From NCBI GenBank assembly GCA_003009755.1, contig PXUB01000031.1, positions 28,969 through 37,984 on the forward strand: 9,016 nucleotides of DNA, in the 5' to 3' direction. The notes below the pieces were generated by a model that did no database searches, had not been told where the DNA came from, and saw only the letters and a list, made by a program, of their open reading frames with translations. Position numbers and translations under genes: made by a program. This DNA comes from Thermoplasmatales archaeon SW_10_69_26. GTDB taxonomy: Archaea; Thermoplasmatota; SW-10-69-26. This document shows, piece after piece, positions 1 through 4,803 of this stretch (positions are counted from its first letter, which is position 1; every line of letters begins with the position of its first letter).

Positions 1-1
1 G

Positions 2-655
2 GAGGACTTCGACTTCGCCGAAGGCGACATCCTCACCATCGACAACGCCTACGTCCGCAGCTTCCGCGGCCTGCCCCAGCTCAACTTCGGCGACAACGCG
101 CAGGTCACCCACGCCGACGCCGACCTGCCCCCGATGGAGGAGCTGTCCCGGCCCCAGGAAGCCACGATCAGCGACCTGCAGCGCGCCAAGGGCGCCGTCG
201 GCGCCCGCATCGAGGCCTCCGTGCTCGAGGTCCGCGAAGGATCGGGCCTGATCTTCCGCTGCTCGGAGTGCCGGCGCGTCCTCCGCGAGGGCGAGTGCAA
301 CCGCCACGGCGAGGTCGACGGGATCGCCGACCTGCGCATCAAGGCCGTCGTCGACGACGGCACCGGCGGCGTGACCGCGCTGTTCGACCGCCCGACGACC
401 GAGCGCCTGCTCGACCGGACGCTCGAGGAGTGCCGAGAGATCGCGCGCGAGGAAGACCCCGAGGCCGTGCTCGCCGAGGTGGAGGAGCTGATCTTGATGA
501 AGCACCTGCAGCTCGACGGGAACGCCACGCACGACGAGTACGGGACCCAGGTCGTCGTCAACGACGTCGAGATCCTCGACCACGGCGACGTCGAGGACCA
601 GGCCGAGGCGATGATCGACGAGGTTCACGCCCTCGCCGAGGAGGTGGCAGCGTGA
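2..655 (+). CDS. rpa: Replication protein A (archaeal RPA), 5'-truncated by window edge
   Basis: Single-stranded DNA-binding protein of replication, repair and recombination. The frame is open from the window edge, so the ATG at 134 is internal (in-frame residue 45) and the true start lies upstream. The visible 217 residues hold the end of an OB fold (VRSFRGLPQLNFGD), then a linker. A zinc ribbon follows, with Cys87, Cys90, Cys99 and His102 in fragment numbering (CSECRRVL...GECNRH). A second OB-like region follows (ADLRIKAVVDDGTG...ALFDRPTTE), then a very acidic C-terminus. OB folds with a CxxC...CxxH zinc finger are typical of euryarchaeal RPA. The gene downstream encodes the RPA-associated protein, as in haloarchaea and methanogens. 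The last codons (GAG GTG GCA GCG TGA) also contain a GGAGGTG Shine-Dalgarno that would have served an overlapping downstream start before the insert arrived. Family assignment is confident; which paralogue is not. Confidence 0.87.
   Translation, partial: EDFDFAEGDILTIDNAYVRSFRGLPQLNFGDNAQVTHADADLPPMEELSRPQEATISDLQRAKGAVGARIEASVLEVREGSGLIFRCSECRRVLREGECNRHGEVDGIADLRIKAVVDDGTGGVTALFDRPTTERLLDRTLEECREIAREEDPEAVLAEVEELILMKHLQLDGNATHDEYGTQVVVNDVEILDHGDVEDQAEAMIDEVHALAEEVAA
640..655 (+). repeat. 16-bp direct repeat, left copy
   Basis: GGAGGTGGCAGCGTGA at the 3' end of rpa, covering its last codons and stop, is identical to 927-942 just before the RPAP start. The two copies bound a 287-bp unit. Removing one copy plus the insert would leave GCGTGATGGCC, a TGATG stop-start overlap of the kind expected for an rpa-rpap operon. 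Confidence 0.9.
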
Positions 656-692
656 CCTTCTCGGCCCGCGCTGGCCGACCGGCGTTCGAAGG
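656..692 (+). other. Hairpin 1 of the intercistronic insert
   Basis: TCGGCC (661-666) pairs with GGCCGA (673-678) around a 6-nt loop. An outer stem, CCTTC (656-660) with GAAGG (688-692), encloses it. It starts immediately after the rpa stop codon. Confidence 0.45.
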
Positions 693-708
693 CAAGGAGC
701 GCGAAGAA

Positions 709-729
709 GACGTACCCGGAGGGTACGTC
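709..729 (+). other. Hairpin 2: perfect 9-bp stem, GGA triloop
   Basis: GACGTACCC (709-717), loop GGA, GGGTACGTC (721-729): a perfect 9-bp inverted repeat. It may be an RNA stem-loop or a dyad protein-binding site. It lacks the T tract of a terminator. Confidence 0.7.
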
Positions 730-832
730 GATGGAGCGCGACACCGCCTGCAGAGACCGGGCCGTCGGACGACGCGTCGGCCAGCCTGGAAGGGAGCCCT
801 GAGGCCTCGACCGCGCTGCGTCGCTCGTCGCT

Positions 833-855
833 CGGATTGGCCTCTGGCCAGTCCG
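833..855 (+). other. Hairpin 3: 10-bp stem, TCT triloop
   Basis: CGGATTGGCC (833-842) pairs with GGCCAGTCCG (846-855) around TCT, with one G-U wobble. A wobble in place of a Watson-Crick pair fits an RNA structure slightly better than a DNA dyad. Confidence 0.65.
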
Positions 856-914
856 TCGCTCGATCTCCTTGCGGGGTATTCGGCTCAGGGGTCCGCGGCA
901 CCGAGAGGCTCCGT

Positions 915-937
915 CTGCCACCTCCTGGAGGTGGCAG
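915..937 (+). promoter_or_regulatory. Hairpin 4 sequestering the RPAP Shine-Dalgarno
   Basis: CTGCCACCTCC (915-925) is the exact reverse complement of GGAGGTGGCAG (927-937), giving a 10-bp stem with a CTG loop. The 3' arm holds the RPAP Shine-Dalgarno (GGAGGTG, 927-933), so folding would hide the ribosome-binding site. The same 5' arm can pair equally well with the duplicate at 640-650 in the rpa coding end. Two mutually exclusive RNA folds are therefore possible. Confidence 0.65.
927..933 (+). promoter_or_regulatory. Shine-Dalgarno of the RPAP gene
   Basis: GGAGGTG matches the archaeal 16S rRNA anti-SD fully and lies 8 nt before the ATG at 942. It decides the start of the RPAP gene over in-frame codons further upstream inside the insert. 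Confidence 0.85.
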
Positions 938-942
938 CGTGA
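927..942 (+). repeat. 16-bp direct repeat, right copy
   Basis: Identical to 640-655. It runs through the RPAP Shine-Dalgarno into the first base of its ATG, so the duplication preserved translation signals for the downstream gene. Confidence 0.9.
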
Positions 943-2009
943 TGGCCGAATCGTCCAGCGAGGAGGCCGACACGGGCGACGACGACGCGACGCGCCAGCG
1001 CGAGCCGGCCTGGCGGGTCTTCGCCGCCGAGTTCAACGACGCCCAGCACGAGATCCAGGCCGAGGGCGAGATGGCGCCCTCCTATGTCATCACCCCACTG
1101 GGGGCGCGCGCGAACCGCTTGTTCGTCGTCGGCGTGCTCACCTCGAACGACGAGACGGGCGAGGACGGCTCGATGCAGCGCGCCCAGATCACGGACCCGA
1201 CGGGCGTGTTCTACGTATCGGCGGGCCGCTACCAGCCCGAGGCGTTGGAGACGCTGCGCGAGCTCGACCCGCCCCAGATCGTGGGCGTGGTCGGCAAGGC
1301 GCGCACCTACGAGCCCGAGGAGGGCACCGTGTACACGAGCATCCAGCCGGAGGCGATCCATCCGATGAAGAGCGAGGATCGCGACGCCTGGATCCTGCAG
1401 ACCGCCGAGGCCACCGTCGACCGCGTCGAGGCGATGGACCAGGCCTTCGACCTCGAGGAGGAGGTCTCCGCCCGCCGACTGATCGACGACGGCGTCGACG
1501 AGCGCACCGCGCAGGGTATCATGGACGCGCTCGACTTCTACGGGCGCGTGGACCTGTCCTCCTACCTGTCCCTGGTCTCGGACGCGCTGGGCTACCTGTT
1601 GCCCGCGCCCCCGACCCCCGAGATCCACCACGCCGGCGAGGGCGAAGACGAGGGCCAACCGGGCTCGACCGCGCCGGGCGAACCCTCGCCCGAGGCGATG
1701 CCGGACACGACCGCTGATGCGGGCCCGGCCCCGGAACCCGACACGACGCCCCAGCCCGAGCCCGGCAGCGACCCCGAGACCGACACCTCGGACGACACGG
1801 GCGGGGCCCCGGCCGGCGTCGACCCCGAGGCCGTCGTGTTCGATCTCGTCGAGGAGCTCGACGAGGGCAAGGGCGCCCCGTGGGAGGAGATCGTCGACCA
1901 GGCCCGAGAGGAGGGCCTCAGCGAGGAGCAGGTCGAGGAGACAATGAACCACCTCATGGACCGCGGGCGCGTGTTCGAGCCCGTGCTCGGCAAGCTGAAG
2001 GCCACCTAA
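942..2009 (+). CDS. RPA-associated protein (RPAP, COG3390-like)
   Basis: Predicted partner of RPA on single-stranded DNA; haloarchaeal homologues are encoded beside rpa and are linked to DNA-damage resistance. The start is ATG 942, chosen for the perfect Shine-Dalgarno 8 nt upstream. The 355-residue product has an acidic N-terminus (1-22). An OB-fold-like domain follows at about 45-140 (VFAAEF...NDAQHE, YVITPLGARANRLFVVGVLT, ITDPTGVFYVSAGRYQPEAL). A helical segment (145-220) and a Pro/Asp/Glu/Thr-rich disordered linker (221-292) come next, then a C-terminal winged-helix-like domain (293-355; DPEAVVFDLVEEL...LMDRGRVFEPVLGKLK). The OB core followed by a small helical C-terminal domain fits the family. 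The intercistronic insert separates it from rpa, so translation is no longer coupled by overlap. Assignment is by family resemblance and neighbourhood, and is fairly secure. Confidence 0.85.
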   Translation: MAESSSEEADTGDDDATRQREPAWRVFAAEFNDAQHEIQAEGEMAPSYVITPLGARANRLFVVGVLTSNDETGEDGSMQRAQITDPTGVFYVSAGRYQPEALETLRELDPPQIVGVVGKARTYEPEEGTVYTSIQPEAIHPMKSEDRDAWILQTAEATVDRVEAMDQAFDLEEEVSARRLIDDGVDERTAQGIMDALDFYGRVDLSSYLSLVSDALGYLLPAPPTPEIHHAGEGEDEGQPGSTAPGEPSPEAMPDTTADAGPAPEPDTTPQPEPGSDPETDTSDDTGGAPAGVDPEAVVFDLVEELDEGKGAPWEEIVDQAREEGLSEEQVEETMNHLMDRGRVFEPVLGKLKAT

Positions 2010-2028
2010 GCCGCCAGACCCGCCGACG

Positions 2029-2057
2029 GGGCACCCGCCCCCGTCCGGCCGGTGCCC
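2029..2057 (+). terminator. GC-rich hairpin after the RPAP gene
   Basis: GGGCACC (2029-2035) pairs with GGTGCCC (2051-2057) across a 15-nt loop, 19 nt after the RPAP stop. No T run follows, so its role as a transcript end is only suggested by position. Confidence 0.35.
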
Positions 2058-2081
2058 ACCCGAGCAAGGGATGGACCGCGA

Positions 2082-2091
2082 ACCTTTTTAG
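2082..2091 (+). promoter_or_regulatory. TATA-like box for the microprotein gene
   Basis: ACCTTTTTAG, centred about 30 nt upstream of the ATG at 2117. With archaeal spacing (about 26 nt) the transcript would begin within a few bases of the start codon, giving a leaderless mRNA. Confidence 0.6.
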
Positions 2092-2116
2092 GCCCGGACG
2101 GGCACTACAGCTTGCT

Positions 2117-2206
2117 ATGAACATGCAGAAGGTGATCGCGATCATCCTCGCGGTCACGATGGTCTCCTCGATGGCGATCATCGGTGTCGCCCAGCTCTTC
2201 CTGTGA
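2117..2206 (+). CDS. 29-residue membrane microprotein
   Basis: MNMQKVIAII... is followed by one continuous hydrophobic helix (about residues 6-28: IAIILAVTMV, MAIIGVAQLFL) and a stop. Evidence for translation: an archaeal TATA-like box at the correct distance for a leaderless transcript, an ATG near the predicted +1, a Lys after the start that would orient the helix, and an uninterrupted hydrophobic reading. There is no Shine-Dalgarno, as expected without a leader. It sits between the RPAP gene and tRNA-Lys with its own promoter, so it is probably an independent unit. It could be a regulatory subunit of a membrane complex or a toxin-like peptide, but no family is recognised. A non-coding transcript is the main alternative. 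Confidence 0.55.
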   Translation: MNMQKVIAIILAVTMVSSMAIIGVAQLFL

Positions 2207-2240
2207 GCGGGTGTGCCGATGTCACGCCGAGGCAAAGCGG

Positions 2241-2249
2241 TGATATAGG
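2241..2249 (+). promoter_or_regulatory. TATA-like box for tRNA-Lys
   Basis: TGATATAGG, centred about 35 nt before the mature tRNA. This would allow a precursor with a leader of roughly ten bases removed by RNase P. Confidence 0.5.
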
Positions 2250-2279
2250 GGCACTTTCTTGGCCAGCTCGTCCCGTTTC

Positions 2280-2353
2280 GGGCTGGTAGCTTAGATAGGT
2301 AGAGCGGCCGGCTCTTAACCGGCAGGCCAAGGGTTCGAATCCCTTCCAGCCCG
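2280..2353 (+). tRNA. tRNA-Lys (anticodon CTT)
   Basis: A full cloverleaf is visible. The acceptor stem is GGGCTGG with CCAGCCC and discriminator G2353. The D stem is GCTT/GAGC with one G-U pair. The anticodon stem is GCCGG/CCGGC around loop CTCTTAA, so the anticodon is CTT (reads AAG, Lys). The T arm is AAGGG-TTCGAAT-CCCTT. No intron is present and CCA is not encoded. Accessory-type genes begin directly downstream, making this a plausible integration target, although no second copy of the tRNA 3' end is seen in the window. Confidence 0.95.
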
Positions 2354-2369
2354 CTCCTGTCCTCTGGAG

Positions 2370-2406
2370 GGATTCCGGTCGGTGGAATCCATATCGGGTT
2401 CCACCG
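2370..2406 (+). other. Two competing hairpins just 3' of the tRNA
   Basis: GGATTCC (2370-2376) pairs with GGAATCC (2384-2390). Alternatively GGTGGAA (2381-2387) pairs with TTCCACC (2399-2405), extended by C2380-G2406. The stems share bases and exclude each other. This may be part of the tRNA transcript's end or a small RNA; the function is unknown. Confidence 0.4.
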
Positions 2407-2426
2407 GTTTTGAGGACTCCCAGTCT

Positions 2427-2458
2427 AGCGCCCGACCGGGCGCTTTCCTCTTTTCCTC
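2427..2458 (+). terminator. Hairpin plus pyrimidine/T tract, bacterial-type terminator
   Basis: AGCGCCC (2427-2433), loop GACC, GGGCGCT (2438-2444): a perfect 7-bp stem followed by a T-rich tract (TTTCCTCTTTTCCTC). It lies 74 nt downstream of the tRNA and is the likely end of its transcript. The stem-plus-T form resembles bacterial intrinsic terminators, while T tracts alone suffice in archaea. Confidence 0.55.
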
Positions 2459-2463
2459 TCTCA

Positions 2464-2613
2464 CTGACCAGCCGCGAGGCTTGCCAGCTGCGCGATCGGT
2501 TGATGCGGCTGGCGAAGGAACCGGAGAGGCTTCCCTCGGAGGTTGACGAGCATCGGATTCTGAGTCTTGCCTTCGCGTTGACGATTGCCCTGAACGGCTG
2601 GCTTGACCGCTGA
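2464..2613 (+). CDS. Small helical ORF or gene fragment, start unclear
   Basis: The frame reads LTSREACQLRDRLMRLAK, then EPERLPSEVDEHRILSLAFA and a Trp-containing end (NGWLDR) before TGA. Codon use looks like coding DNA and the predicted protein is mostly helical and charged. The frame extends back to a TTG at 2410, but that start lies inside the terminator hairpin. The first good internal starts are TTG 2500 and ATG 2503 (36 residues). No promoter or Shine-Dalgarno is convincing. It may be the 3' fragment of a longer gene broken when DNA entered next to the tRNA. No family is recognised. The 2464 coordinate marks where coding-like sequence begins, not a proven start. Confidence 0.35.
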   Translation: MTSREACQLRDRLMRLAKEPERLPSEVDEHRILSLAFALTIALNGWLDR

Positions 2614-2906
2614 ATGTCGAGCCGTTCACCGTTTGTCAACGAGGCACAAGGAGAGCAAGGCGATCCATCCAGCTTTCACCATACCATCCGCGGCCGCAAG
2701 GTCCTCGGCCGGCGAGGAACAAGGCGGAAGTGTTCGGCTGAGATTCAACGCTTCGTTCTCCCGATCCCGCCCCCAACCCGCCAGCAGAGCAGGAGGCACG
2801 GCGGCGAATCGAAGGGAGGGGGGTGACCGTCGCCCTCGCGACCCGAGCCGACCGCTCCATCGCTCGGAGACCGATGAGACAAGGGACCCGAAGAGGACCT
2901 CACGCA
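2614..2906. other. Intergenic stretch, no gene seen
   Basis: Open frames here overlap each other on both strands and give low-complexity Arg/Pro/Ser peptides, with no family resemblance and no promoter or Shine-Dalgarno. I see no strong hairpin or repeat. It probably holds decayed accessory DNA plus upstream control sequence for the HNH gene. Confidence 0.5.
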
Positions 2907-2916
2907 ACCCTTATCC
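2907..2916 (+). promoter_or_regulatory. TATA-like box for the HNH gene
   Basis: AACCCTTATC, centred about 28 nt before GTG 2940. The spacing predicts a leaderless transcript and supports GTG 2940 over the upstream in-frame starts. Confidence 0.5.
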
Positions 2917-2939
2917 ACCGCACTCGGGGAGCTCCCAGT

Positions 2940-3608
2940 GTGAGCGAGGACCGTACGCCACAGGAGGCCTACGGGCACTGGAAGGAGAAGTGGTTCCAGC
3001 GACACGAGAAGCTCATCGAGATCGCACGTGATGAGCTGGGCCTGGAGGAGTATCCGGAGGACCCAGACAAGCAGCGAGCCTACCACGACCGAATGGCTGA
3101 GTTGAAGTCCTCAGACGAGGAGCTGCAACGAGCAGAGCGGAAGCGAGATGAGGTCCTGGAGGAACTGATCGAGGAGAACGCTCCCCACGGGAGCGAGGCC
3201 GACAAGATCCGCTGCATCAAGAAGGCAATCCTACAGATAAAGAACAACCAGCTCGCCGAGTTCCTCGGACTTTCGCAGAATTACGTGACCAAGTTCCGGG
3301 TCACGCTTCGGGGTGACGTCATCAGATCGGACATCCCCCAGTCCGTGCGCGAGAAGATCCGAAAACGGGATGGCGATGCTTGCGTCCGTTGCGGCGAGAC
3401 CTCCGAACTAAGGCTGCACCACATCAATCCAGTTCTCAGGTGCGAAAAAGGAGAGTGTCACGTTCCTGAGAACCTCGCCACCCTTTGCGAAGGCTGCCAC
3501 CACCTCGCTCACGAGGACGGCTCCGATGTTGTATTGACCTACGATTCGACTGACGGGTTCTGGGAATGGGTCAACGAGGGTGGCGAAAGCTCGCGGACCT
3601 CCCCTTAG
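2940..3608 (+). CDS. HTH-HNH endonuclease protein
   Basis: Predicted metal-dependent DNA nuclease of 222 residues. GTG 2940 is chosen because a TATA-like box lies 28 nt upstream; the in-frame extension to 2823 reads as Arg-rich non-coding sequence. Residues 1-80 are highly charged and helical, probably coiled coil. Residues 85-122 include a helix-turn-helix-like segment (NQLAEFLGLSQNYVTKF). Residues 135-191 form an HNH domain: Cys148-x2-Cys151, His160-His161 in LRLHHINP, Asn178, and Cys183-x2-Cys186-His187, the usual zinc-knuckle and catalytic arrangement (CVRC, LHHI, ENLATLCEGCHH). Cys168 and Cys173 may be extra. It converges on the TIR gene. An HTH joined to HNH suggests a sequence-guided or self-regulating nuclease of a provirus or defence locus; homing is also possible. 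The domain call is firm; the role is inferred. Confidence 0.82.
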   Translation: MSEDRTPQEAYGHWKEKWFQRHEKLIEIARDELGLEEYPEDPDKQRAYHDRMAELKSSDEELQRAERKRDEVLEELIEENAPHGSEADKIRCIKKAILQIKNNQLAEFLGLSQNYVTKFRVTLRGDVIRSDIPQSVREKIRKRDGDACVRCGETSELRLHHINPVLRCEKGECHVPENLATLCEGCHHLAHEDGSDVVLTYDSTDGFWEWVNEGGESSRTSP

Positions 3609-4200
3609 AGGGAAAGGGGCGGGTTGGCTCAGGCTTCGTCGCTGGTTGCTGCTTCCTCTTCCTCGTCCTCTTCCTCGTCGTCGCTGAGCTCGCCAAAAGG
3701 GACAATCCACCCAGAACCTCCACCGTCCGGACCGTGTTCCTGGCCGATTTCCGCCTCCGATGTCGGATACGTTGCTTGAGTTCCGAAGCAGCTTGGGTGA
3801 CCTGGTCGCTGCCGAAGCGGATCTGCTCGCGGCCCCGGAGCATCGCCAGGTCGCCACCGTCAACGCTGTCGTGAACCATCGGAAGGACCGGGGTATCGGT
3901 TCCCTCAGCGTAGCCGATCTCCTGGCGGACATAGGAGGACATCGAGGAGTTCTCGGCGAAGAGGACGACGAACGCGTTCGATTCATCGATCGCGTTCTGC
4001 ACCTTTTGTCGGATGGGTTTCCCAAGGTGGTTGTCCTCCTCGAAAAGCCAGACGTCCACGCCGACCGACGCGGCCTTTTCTTCGATCTGACGGGCAAGTT
4101 CCTCGTCCCCGCTGTCGTGGCTGACGAACACCGGGTAGCCTCCCAGCTCCTCGACGAAGCCGATGAGCCGGTTCTCAGCCTTCCGGACCGCTCGGAGCAT
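3571..4200 (-). CDS. TIR-domain protein, probably frameshifted near its 3' end
   Basis: TIR domains signal immunity and many prokaryotic ones cleave NAD+. ATG 4200 is supported by a TATA-like box 28 nt upstream. Residues 22-135 show the fold: strand VFVSHDSGDEE (24-34), a WLFEEDNHLGKPI loop (51-63), VVLFAENSSMSSYVRQEIG with the candidate catalytic Glu94, then a terminal strand TPVLPMVHDS. After about residue 144 the frame becomes a basic, AGG-rich tail, runs 38 bp into the opposing HNH gene and stops at 3571. Another frame from about 3780 downward gives a normal-looking acidic tail (WIVPFGELSDDEEEDEEEE...) and stops at 3629-3631, clear of the HNH gene. I infer that the original gene was about 190 codons, ended at 3629, and lost its frame near 3770-3785 by mutation or sequencing error. 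The TIR call is firm; NADase activity is inferred. Confidence 0.8.
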   Translation of the reverse strand: MLRAVRKAENRLIGFVEELGGYPVFVSHDSGDEELARQIEEKAASVGVDVWLFEEDNHLGKPIRQKVQNAIDESNAFVVLFAENSSMSSYVRQEIGYAEGTDTPVLPMVHDSVDGGDLAMLRGREQIRFGSDQVTQAASELKQRIRHRRRKSARNTVRTVEVLGGLSLLASSATTRKRTRKRKQQPATKPEPTRPFPSKGRSASFRHPR

Positions 4201-4222
4201 TCATCGAACCACCATCTGCCGT

Positions 4223-4249
4223 CCCTAAAACGCCGTCGTCGAACGGCGT
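4223..4249 (-). promoter_or_regulatory. TIR gene promoter with overlapping 7-bp dyad operator
   Basis: Read on the minus strand, ACGCCGT-tcgacg-ACGGCGT (4249-4230) abuts and partly overlaps the TATA-like GTTTTAGGG (about 4231-4223). The TATA-like element is about 28 nt before ATG 4200, giving a leaderless transcript. A perfect 7-bp inverted repeat on the BRE/TATA side is a classic place for a repressor or activator dimer. Confidence 0.5.
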
Positions 4250-4360
4250 AACGCCTGTTGAGCCGACCATGTCCCCACAGCAGAGGAGGGCCAGCGATCA
4301 CCGAATCTGCAAGGACGTTCAGCCAGAGCCTCACCCGGGAGAAGCACCGTTCTCGGGGGG

Positions 4361-4564
4361 ACTCCCGACGGCGTCCGTCGACTGGGATCCCAGCAGGACG
4401 TCGGCGGGCTCGTCGCGAGAGCGCAACTCGCCAAGGCCGTGCAGGCGCTGCGTTCGCGGGCCGAGCTGTTGCGGGATGTGTTCGCGTTCGGTCGCGACTT
4501 CGGCTACGTCCAGGCCGAGCGCGAGGACGAGCCCGGATTCGAGCAGCTGGAGGTGGACTGGTGA
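4361..4564 (+). pseudogene. 5'-truncated small ORF, relic copy A
   Basis: The frame reads TPDGVRRLGSQQDVGGLVAR, then AQLAKAVQALRSRAELLRDV and FAFGRDFGYVQ, ending REDEPGFEQLEVDW and TGA. It is open back to 4262 but has no ATG or TTG, and its only GTG (4439) lies inside the segment shared with relic copy B (6441-6636). The proper 5' end is therefore missing or the gene uses an unusual start. Shared residues include DG-RRLG, GLV, LR, RDV, RDF-YVQ and EDEP. The stop overlaps the start of the next gene (GTGA), as in co-translated viral or plasmid genes. The function is unknown; a recurring C-terminal module of an element-encoded protein is likely. Confidence 0.5.
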
Positions 4565-4752
4565 ACGGCGAGCACGCACCCCGGCTAGAGCGGATCGAGA
4601 AGCGCGTGGACGAGCTCCACGACAAGATGGACGAGCTCGCGGAGACCGAAGCCGAGAACTCGACCGACATCGTCTGGCTGAAATGGGCGGTCAGGGGGCT
4701 GGTGGCGAGCGCGGCGGGGTTGGGTGGGGTGGCGTGGAGCGGGCTCACGTGA
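4561..4752 (+). CDS. Small coiled-coil and membrane protein, XhlA/holin-like
   Basis: Sixty-three residues starting at GTG 4561, whose GTG overlaps the TGA of the preceding frame. Residues 8-36 form an amphipathic acidic coiled coil (LERIEKRVDELHDKMDELAE). A short W-rich junction (IVWLKWAVR, 37-45) leads into a single hydrophobic helix (46-62, LVASAAGLGGVAWSGL). This order, coiled coil then C-terminal membrane helix, and the size match XhlA-type haemolysin/holin accessory proteins of prophages. Similar small proteins occur in archaeal viruses and plasmids with unknown roles. The similarity is architectural, not proven homology. No promoter of its own is visible; translation probably depends on the upstream frame. 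It converges on the cupredoxin gene. Confidence 0.6.
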   Translation: MNGEHAPRLERIEKRVDELHDKMDELAETEAENSTDIVWLKWAVRGLVASAAGLGGVAWSGLT

Positions 4753-4803
4753 CTTCGATCTCAGCCAACTGGTCGATCGATCCGCTGCTGCCCTCGTCCA
4801 GGC

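Larger units (their letters stand above)
656..926 (+). other. Hairpin-rich insert between rpa and RPAP gene
   Basis: These 271 bp separate two genes that are normally adjacent or overlapping. No convincing coding frame is visible; the frames open across it give Arg/Gly-rich shadow peptides. I see four hairpins by eye: 656-692, 709-729, 833-855 and one ending in the RPAP ribosome-binding site (915-937). The insert and one flank copy form a 287-bp unit with a 16-bp duplicated boundary. It could be a small non-autonomous mobile element, a structured RNA, or a duplicated junction. I do not recognise the sequence as a known family. Confidence 0.7.

Noticed and set aside
885-1952. A 355-codon open frame on the minus strand opposite the RPAP gene
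   Set aside because: It mirrors a GC-rich acidic coding sequence, giving a Gly/Arg/Val/Leu-rich peptide with no domain; long antisense frames are expected at this GC content.
2280-2353. tRNA-Lys 3' end as an attachment site with a duplicate downstream
   Set aside because: I looked for a second copy of the T-arm and acceptor sequence in the window and found none; no integrase gene is visible. The right end could lie outside the window.
3408-4748. A 446-codon minus-strand frame across the TIR and XhlA-like genes
   Set aside because: It has Arg/Ser-rich low-complexity sequence and overlaps the better supported TIR reading and the HNH gene.
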